From NCBI RefSeq assembly GCF_030272615.1, contig NC_081410.1, positions 252,821,533-252,885,532 of the forward strand: DNA of 64,000 nt. Reading direction: 5' to 3'. Below are positions 58,462-64,000 of this stretch, one piece after another. Both the position numbers and the translations under genes were made by a program. Source of the DNA: Cryptomeria japonica. Lineage: Eukaryota; Streptophyta; Pinopsida; Cupressales; Cupressaceae. Under the pieces are notes generated by a model. The model was not told where the DNA came from. It made no database searches and worked only from the letters and a program-made list of their open reading frames with translations. The number at the start of each line of letters is the position of its first letter. Position 1 is the stretch's first letter.

Positions 58462-60498
58462 ATGGAAAGGAATGAATCCACCTCCTCCAAAGCTCCCATG
58501 TTTGATGGTACCAACTATGCCTTATGGAGAAGAAGAATGGAAACCTATTTGTCCTCCCTATGTTTTGATGTTTGGATGTCTGTGAACAATGGGTATACTG
58601 TCCCTAACGCTACTCCGACATATCCATATGCTAAGAAGGAGTATGAAAACAATGCCAAGGCCAAGCATGCTATTCTCAGTGGATTGTCTGATAATGAGTT
58701 CGTTAAGGTTATGCACTTCTCATCCGCCAAGGAAACTTGGGATAAGTTGAAAATATTGTTTGAAGGAGATGTCAAGGTCAAGGAGGCTAAACTGCAAGTA
58801 CTAATAGGTCAACTTGAAGGCTTGAAGATGAAAGATGAAGAGAAGATTGCTAATTATCTTCAAAGAATTGATGAAACAGTGAACACTATTAGAGGACTTG
58901 GAGAGGATATAGCTGATGAAGTCTTTGTCCAAAAGGTACTTAGATCACTCACATCTAAGTATGATACAAAGGTCTTTGCAATAGAAGAAGCCAAGGATCT
59001 GAATTTTTTTTCAATGGATGAGTTATTTGGGTCCCTATCCGCTTATGAGATGAGAACAACTGGTGAAGGAACTTAAAAGAAAGAGGCTACTTTCAACTCC
59101 ATCAAAAAGGGTAAGGAAGAAATTACTCATGGAGAATCTTATAAAGATTCGAACATAGTGGTAGCAAACTTTGTAAGGAAGCTTAAAAGAGGATCCGATA
59201 AGTAGAAAGGAAAATTACCTCTCAAATATTTTAACTGTGGTAAAATAGGACACTTTTCTCAAAATGTCCCTATGGTGAGAATGCTGGAGAGGAGCAACAA
59301 AGCACCAATAGACCTTCGAGTAAGGATAAAAAAAAGAAAGCCTATGGACAAGATAGAACAAGCTACTAGAAGCAAAACAACCTATATACTTTTGAAGATG
59401 ATTCCATAGATGAAGAAAGTGCCTCCGAAAATGAATGTTGTGAGGATGAAAGAGAAACCAATCTCTTTATGGCACTAGATGAATTAGTTGATGAAGCTAA
59501 TGAAGATGAAGATATTGAAGTTGAAGTGGACTTGGAAGATGAGCTCATAAGTGCTCTTGAGGAGTTGATTAAATCAAGAAGAGAATTCAAGAAGGTTAAG
59601 TGTGTTGCTGCTGAAGAACAAGACCATTTGAAGCAATCCCTGGATGAGTCCAAGGAAAAAATTTCTGGTTTGAAACTCTAATTGGAAGAGGCCAAGAGGA
59701 TATGTGAAGTTACATCCTCCGATTTGATAAAGAAGGAGGAGCATCAGAATTTGGAAGAAGAAATTGTTAGGCTCAGAAAGGAGCTTGAAAAGAGCAAGGA
59801 TGAGTTGAAGATGAGGAGCAAGTATGAGGGAAACACTAAAGCCTTGGAAAAGATGTTAAGTAATCACAAGCACTCTAAAGATACCAGAGGTATAGGTTTT
59901 GAAGAAGGACAAATTTCCAACAATAAAGACACATCAAGCAAGGAAATACATTTTACCTCTTCAAGTGAAAGTAAGGAAAAACAAACCTTTACTATCAGCA
60001 AGGCTACTGAGAAGAAGATCTATGCTGAAGCTACAAGAAATCCGCCTATGAACTGGAATGCTCAGAATCGGAAGGCTCACACATCATACTAGCATGCAAA
60101 CCATAAAGGAAAGTTCAAGATTGATGAAGAGGGATTCACTAAAGTCAATAGCATGAGAGGAAGGCATCTGGTGAGACAAAGTTTTTCCTATCCAAAGCAA
60201 CAAGATTGGTATGTACCCAAATTCCATGGTTACTGTTACCGATGTAATAAGTTTGGTCATTGAATTGCTAATTGTAGTTTGTTGCGTAAGCCCCCTACTA
60301 GTTTGTAAAGTAGAAATTTGTTTGCTGCACCCCGGGAGATGAATGCAATTTGTTATCAATGTAATGAGTTTGGTCATAAAGTAATGATTGCAGGAGAAGT
60401 CAGCCGATATCCTACAATAGTTTTTCAAGTTCATCTTTCCATGTCAATGTAAAATGCTATCATTGTCAAAATGTTGGCCACATTGCAAAGCATTATGA
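58462..60498 (+). pseudogene. Enlarged gag of Copia-2 with coiled coil and four zinc-knuckle-like motifs
   Basis: ATG 58462 is the first true start. Capsid (UBN2-type) runs to 59076: FDGTNYALWRRRMETYL, AKETWDKLKILFEGD, QLEGLKMKDEEKIANYLQRI. Knuckle 1 (about 59229-59275) reads YFNCGKIGHF, its first Cys lost, with a frameshift after it. A Glu/Lys-rich heptad region (59469-60090: LEEEIVRLRKELEKSKDELK) is probable coiled coil. Three more knuckles follow: CYRCNKFGH..IANC (60233-60275), CYQCNEFGHK (60351-60392) and CYHCQNVGHIAKH with the last Cys replaced by Tyr (60455-60497). Frames change several times. Confidence 0.82.
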
Positions 60499-60870
60499 AC
60501 TTCGAACATCTAATAAAAAGAAGTTAGTACTGGATGAAAGACCGAAAGAAAAATTGGAGCATAAAAGTGCAACTGACAAGAAGAAGGAAGCCAACCCGAT
60601 TTGGGTTGAGAAGGATAAGAATAAAGGAGAATCAAGTTTGCTTGTCCAGACTGCCCGGCATGCAGAAAGAAGAAATTTATGGGTTGTAGATAGTGGATGT
60701 TCCAATCACATGATAGGAGACAAAAATAAGTTCATTAAGTTTGATAATTGGAATGGAGGTTCGGTGAGGTTTGGAGACAACTCTTCCATCAAGATAAAAT
60801 GAAAAGGAACCCTGAACATAGATGGCAAAATAAAAGCACATGAAGCACCTTTTGTGATGAATGTCTAAGA
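60499..60870 (+). pseudogene. Protease of Copia-2, followed by a deletion
   Basis: The Copia protease site LWVVDSGCSNHMIGD is at about 60675-60720, followed by GGSVRFGDNSSIKIK, a TGA, then GTLNIDG and APFVMNV. At 60859-60865 the text passes straight into the CLRGKKSKVTF block that normally precedes integrase by a few residues. The usual protease end and most of the GAG-pre-integrase block are therefore missing. Confidence 0.85.
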
Positions 60871-61800
60871 GGTAAGAAAAGTAAGGTAACCTTCAAGAAC
60901 AAATAACATAATACCTCAAGGCCCTTAGAACTTGTGCATACAAATCTGTGTGGTCCAACTAGAACAAGAGATTTAGCTGGTGAAAGATACTTCATGCTGT
61001 TCATTGATGATTTTTCAAGAATGACATGGGTCACTTTTCTACATGACAAATCAAAAGCATATGAAAGGTTCAAGATCCTTCAGAAGATGGTTGAGAGGGA
61101 AAGTGGATGCAAGCTAAAGTGTTTGAGATCAAACTGGGGTGGTGAGTTTGCATCAAATGAGTTTGTAGACTACTGTGTGAGACATGGAATCAGAAGACAA
61201 TATTGAGCCCCAAGAACACCACAACAAAATAGTGTTGTAGAAAGGAAAAACCAGACTATCAAGGAGATGGCGAGAGCTATGTTGAATGAAGAAAACAAAC
61301 CGGATATGCACTAGAAGGAAGAAGTTCATACTTCTGTATATACACTAAACCGGGTTTAGCTGAGAACAAATAGAAGAATGACACCTTATGAACTATGGTA
61401 TGACCGGAAGCCATTAGTTAAATATTTCAAAGTTTTTAGAAGTAAATACTTCATAAAGAGAGATGAAGATAGTTTAGGTGGTTTTGATTATAGGAGTGAT
61501 GAAGGTATTTTCTTGGGTTACTCTACTCACATAAAAGCCTACAAATGCTACAATAAAAGATTGAGAAGAGTCATTGAAAGTGTGCATGTAAGAGTTGATG
61601 AAGATCTGCATAAAGACAAACAAGCACAAGAAAACCTGTATGATGATTCATGCGATGAAGATGAAGTTCAGTCAGAAAATGAAGCAGGAGAAGCACCCAA
61701 CAAGACCCCTAACAAATATGTGCATAAAAATCACCCGAAAGAGCAGATTATAGGAAATAAAAGTGACGGTGTACAAACAAGAAGAAGACTTGTGGAATAA
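60871..61800 (+). pseudogene. Integrase of Copia-2 (degenerate, one catalytic Asp replaced)
   Basis: Blocks are LVHTNLCGPTRTRDLAGERY, LFIDDFSRMTWVTFL, LRSNWGGEF (Asp expected where Asn stands), PRTPQQN with stops around it, and IFLGYSTHIKAYKCYNKR. The 61378-61800 ORF holds the end block and an acidic linker. Stops at about 61204, 61312 and 61358 break the middle. Confidence 0.9.
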
Positions 61801-63370
61801 TGAACAAGTGAATTTCTACCTCATGACAGAAATAGAACCCAAGACATTCAATGAGGCCAACAAAAGTGACAAATGGATGGATTCTATGGAAGAAGAACTG
61901 TAGCAGATTGAAAAGAACAAGAATTGGGAATTAGTTCCTAGACCAATAGATAAAAATGTCATTGGTACTAAATGGGTCTACTAGAACAAGATGAATGAAG
62001 AAGGTAAGATTGTTAGACATAAAGAAAGGTTAGTGTGCAAAGGGTTTTCTCAAGTAGAAGGAATTGGTTTTGAAGAAACATTTGCACCGATTGCAAGTTT
62101 TGAGGCTATTAGAATGTTCTTAGCATTCTCTACATTCAAAGAATACAAGGTATATCAAATGGATGTTAAGTCTGATTTCTTGAATGGCAATTTGGAAGAA
62201 GTCTACATAGAACAACCGAAAGGTTTTCTGCTGCATGATGATGAAAATTTTGTATTTCTGTTGAAGAAAGCATTGTTTGGTTTAAAGAAAGCTCCAAGAG
62301 AATGGTATTCAAGGTTGGATAGATATCTTAAGGAGAAAGGTTTTAGAAAGGGAAGTGCAGATAGTAATCTGTACATCAAAGCAGATGGAAATCATTTGAT
62401 TATTGTTGTTATATATGTGGATGATATAATATTTGGAGGCAACAAGGATATCTTGTGTAAAGAGTTTGCTGATCGGATGCAATCAGATTTTGAGATGTCA
62501 ATGCTTGGAGAGATGTCATATTTTCTTGGTTTGCAAATTTCACAACAAGATAAAGGAATATTTATCTCTCAAACCAAGTATGCTAAAGATATGTTGAAGA
62601 AGTTTCAGATGGAAGATAACAAATTGGTAAGTACCCCCATGGTGACTGGATGCAAGTTGAGCAAGGTTGATGAGTCACTGGAAGTGGATTAGACCCTGTA
62701 TAGATCCATGATTGGTAGTCTATTATACCTTACTACCTCAAGACCAGATATAGTGCAGGCAATATGTATGGTGGCAAGATTTCAAGCTGCACCTAAACAG
62801 TCACATGAGAATGCAGTTAGAAGAATCTTCAGGTACCTACAAGGAACACTTAATTATGGCTTATGGTATCCAAAGAAAGGAGATTTCATTTTATAGGTCT
62901 ACACTGATGCTGATTGGGTAGTCTGCATTGATGACCAGAAAAACACAAGTGGTGGCACATTATTTTTAGGTGATTGATTAGTTTCATGGCACATCAAGAA
63001 GCAGGATTTAGTCTCCTTATCTACTGCCGAGTCATAATATATTGCTACTGCTACATGTTGTTCTCAGGTGTTATGGATGAAGTAGACCCTCAAGGACATT
63101 CAAATAAAAATATCTGACCCTATTTCAATCTGATTTGATAACTCAAGTGCAATCAACATTTCAAAGAATTCAGTTATGCACTCAAGGACAAAGCACATTT
63201 CTATCAAACACCACTTTCTTAGAGAGAGGATTGCAGAGCAAGAAGTGAAGGTAGAATATTTTTCTACAAGTGAACAAGTTGCTGATATCTTCACAAAACC
63301 TCTACCAGTAAACACATTTGAATATTTAAGACACAAGTTAGGAGTTTTCTCACTAGCTTTATGCACTTAA
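61801..63370 (+). pseudogene. Reverse transcriptase and RNase H of Copia-2 (degenerate)
   Basis: RT is well kept from 61991 to 62692: RLVCKGFSQVEGIGFEETFA, YQMDVKSDFLNGNLEEVYIE, KKALFGLKKAPREWYSRL, YVDDIIFGGN, MSYFLGLQISQ and TPMVTGCKLSK. RNase H (62708-63370) shows YTDADWV, NTSGGTLFLGD, SLSTAES with many stops, then HHFLRERI and ADIFTKPL. In the Lys-Ser-Asp block (VKSDFLNG) the family usually has Ala. The natural TAA is at 63368-63370. Confidence 0.93.
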
Positions 63371-63392
63371 ATGTGTGTGGAGATCTCTAGTT

Positions 63393-63823
63393 CAGGGGGA
63401 GTTCATAGCCATAAATTTTTGACTCTTGGACCATATGCTGGACACAGGGGGAGATCAAATGTCTATATGGTAGTACCAACTGGTTTGAAGCTTTGGGAAG
63501 TTATCTATTAAATTTGTTTATCTACCAAAGCTGCCATCGGCTTGACCAAGAGAGTAACTTCATAGGGGGAGAACTTGATCATCAATCCTCGTTTGTGAGT
63601 TTTATAGTTGTCTATTCAATTTGTCTATCTACAAAAGTTGCAATTGGCCTATCGAGAGACAACATAGAGTGGTATGGCCACCAAAAATTGTTGTTTGAGC
63701 TCTTTGTCATTATTGTCAAAGGGGGAGAAAGAAGTGTAGTTGGAGATAGTGCATATTGTGAGTCTTGGTTGTGGAGGTCAACCCAATAATATGGGTGTTG
63801 ACATCAATGCCAAAGGGGGATAT
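63393..63823 (+). promoter_or_regulatory. Five polypurine motifs before Copia-2 3' LTR
   Basis: AGGGGGAG-type tracts at 63393-63401, 63445-63453, 63563-63571, 63718-63727 and 63811-63820. Only the last lies next to the LTR. This multi-PPT layout is a Sirevirus hallmark. Confidence 0.8.
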
Positions 63824-64000
63824 TGTTGGCATTGTATTGTTATTGATGTTAACACGTAAGTATGTCAACCAATATGCAAGATGTTGTTAGCGACATTGGA
63901 GATTGTTGGCATGTTGATGTCAACCGGTAAGCAAGCAAACTCGGTAAGTAAGTGTGGTCTGATATAACATGTTCTATCTGACAGAATAGAAAAGTGCATG
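63824..64000 (+). repeat. 3' LTR of Copia-2, first 177 bases
   Basis: Starts TGTTGGCATTG and follows 56830 onward closely, including the second TGTTGGC at 63904, 80 bp in. Cut by the window end. Confidence 0.95.

Larger units (their letters stand above)
56830..64000 (+). mobile_element. Ty1/Copia element Copia-2, Sirevirus-like, 3' LTR cut by window end
   Basis: 5' LTR 56830-58385, PBS at 58388, enlarged gag with coiled coil and four zinc-knuckle-like motifs. Protease, integrase, RT and RNase H end at 63370. Five polypurine motifs follow, then the 3' LTR from 63824. An enlarged coiled-coil gag and multiple polypurine tracts are known Sirevirus traits. Many stops are present, plus a likely deletion between protease and integrase. 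The candidate left target duplication is CATCA (56825-56829) and cannot be checked here. Confidence 0.93.

Noticed and set aside
1-64000. An endogenous pararetrovirus (caulimovirid) as source of the RT domains
   Set aside because: Every RT is followed by integrase (Gypsy) or preceded by it (Copia) and lies between LTRs. No movement protein or coat motif was seen.

Overview
The window is eukaryotic, AT-rich and made almost entirely of nested LTR retrotransposons, as in the intergenic space of a large seed-plant genome (a gymnosperm or a large-genome angiosperm; nothing here is species-diagnostic). I see no intact host gene, rRNA, tRNA gene or CRISPR array. Every polyprotein is broken by stops or frameshifts. 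Most stops I could place against conserved motifs sit where Arg or Gln is expected, so CGA or CAG/CAA has become TGA, TAG or TAA. That is the pattern of 5-methylcytosine decay in a silenced plant repeat.

Layout. (1) 1 to about 21.5 kb: an outer Ty3/Gypsy element of Tat type on the + strand, entering the window in pol (RT, two RNases H, integrase to 3394). It has a long 3' untranslated region with a 51-bp minisatellite, a polypurine tract at 19246-19260 and a 3' LTR starting at 19261. (2) 4757-18736: a second Tat-type Gypsy element on the - strand, inserted inside that minisatellite, with LTRs, PBS, PPT and a near-perfect 5-bp target duplication. It lacks a recognisable capsid/nucleocapsid and has an unfamiliar 309-residue ORF in that place. 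Between its pol and 3' LTR it carries an antisense, intron-containing plant mobile domain (PMD) gene at 6971-9492. A 1265-bp solo LTR with a perfect GGTGG duplication sits in its 5' LTR. (3) 21538-28726: a complete-length Ty1/Copia element on the + strand with perfect ACGTC duplication. (4) 28906-30388: a related Copia LTR in reverse orientation. (5) 30.4-38.2 kb: AT-rich sequence with no convincing gene. (6) 38247-52936: a third Tat-type Gypsy element on the - strand, with equal 1056-bp LTRs and perfect AATGG duplication. (7) 52.9-56.8 kb: A/T-rich sequence ending in what looks like the 5' LTR end and PBS of another Gypsy element. (8) 56830-64000: a second Copia element on the + strand, cut by the window end in its 3' LTR, with an enlarged gag, several zinc knuckles and five polypurine motifs (Sirevirus-like).

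The most interesting unit is element 2. Its retroelement pol reads leftward. A separate PMD gene with two phase-consistent introns reads rightward from the 3' LTR side, so the introns lie antisense to the genomic RNA and would not be removed during retrotransposition. Intron 1 holds six copies of an exact 19-bp repeat whose core is also in the LTR. Together with the unusual gag-position ORF, this makes element 2 the best candidate for a little-described composite retroelement family.
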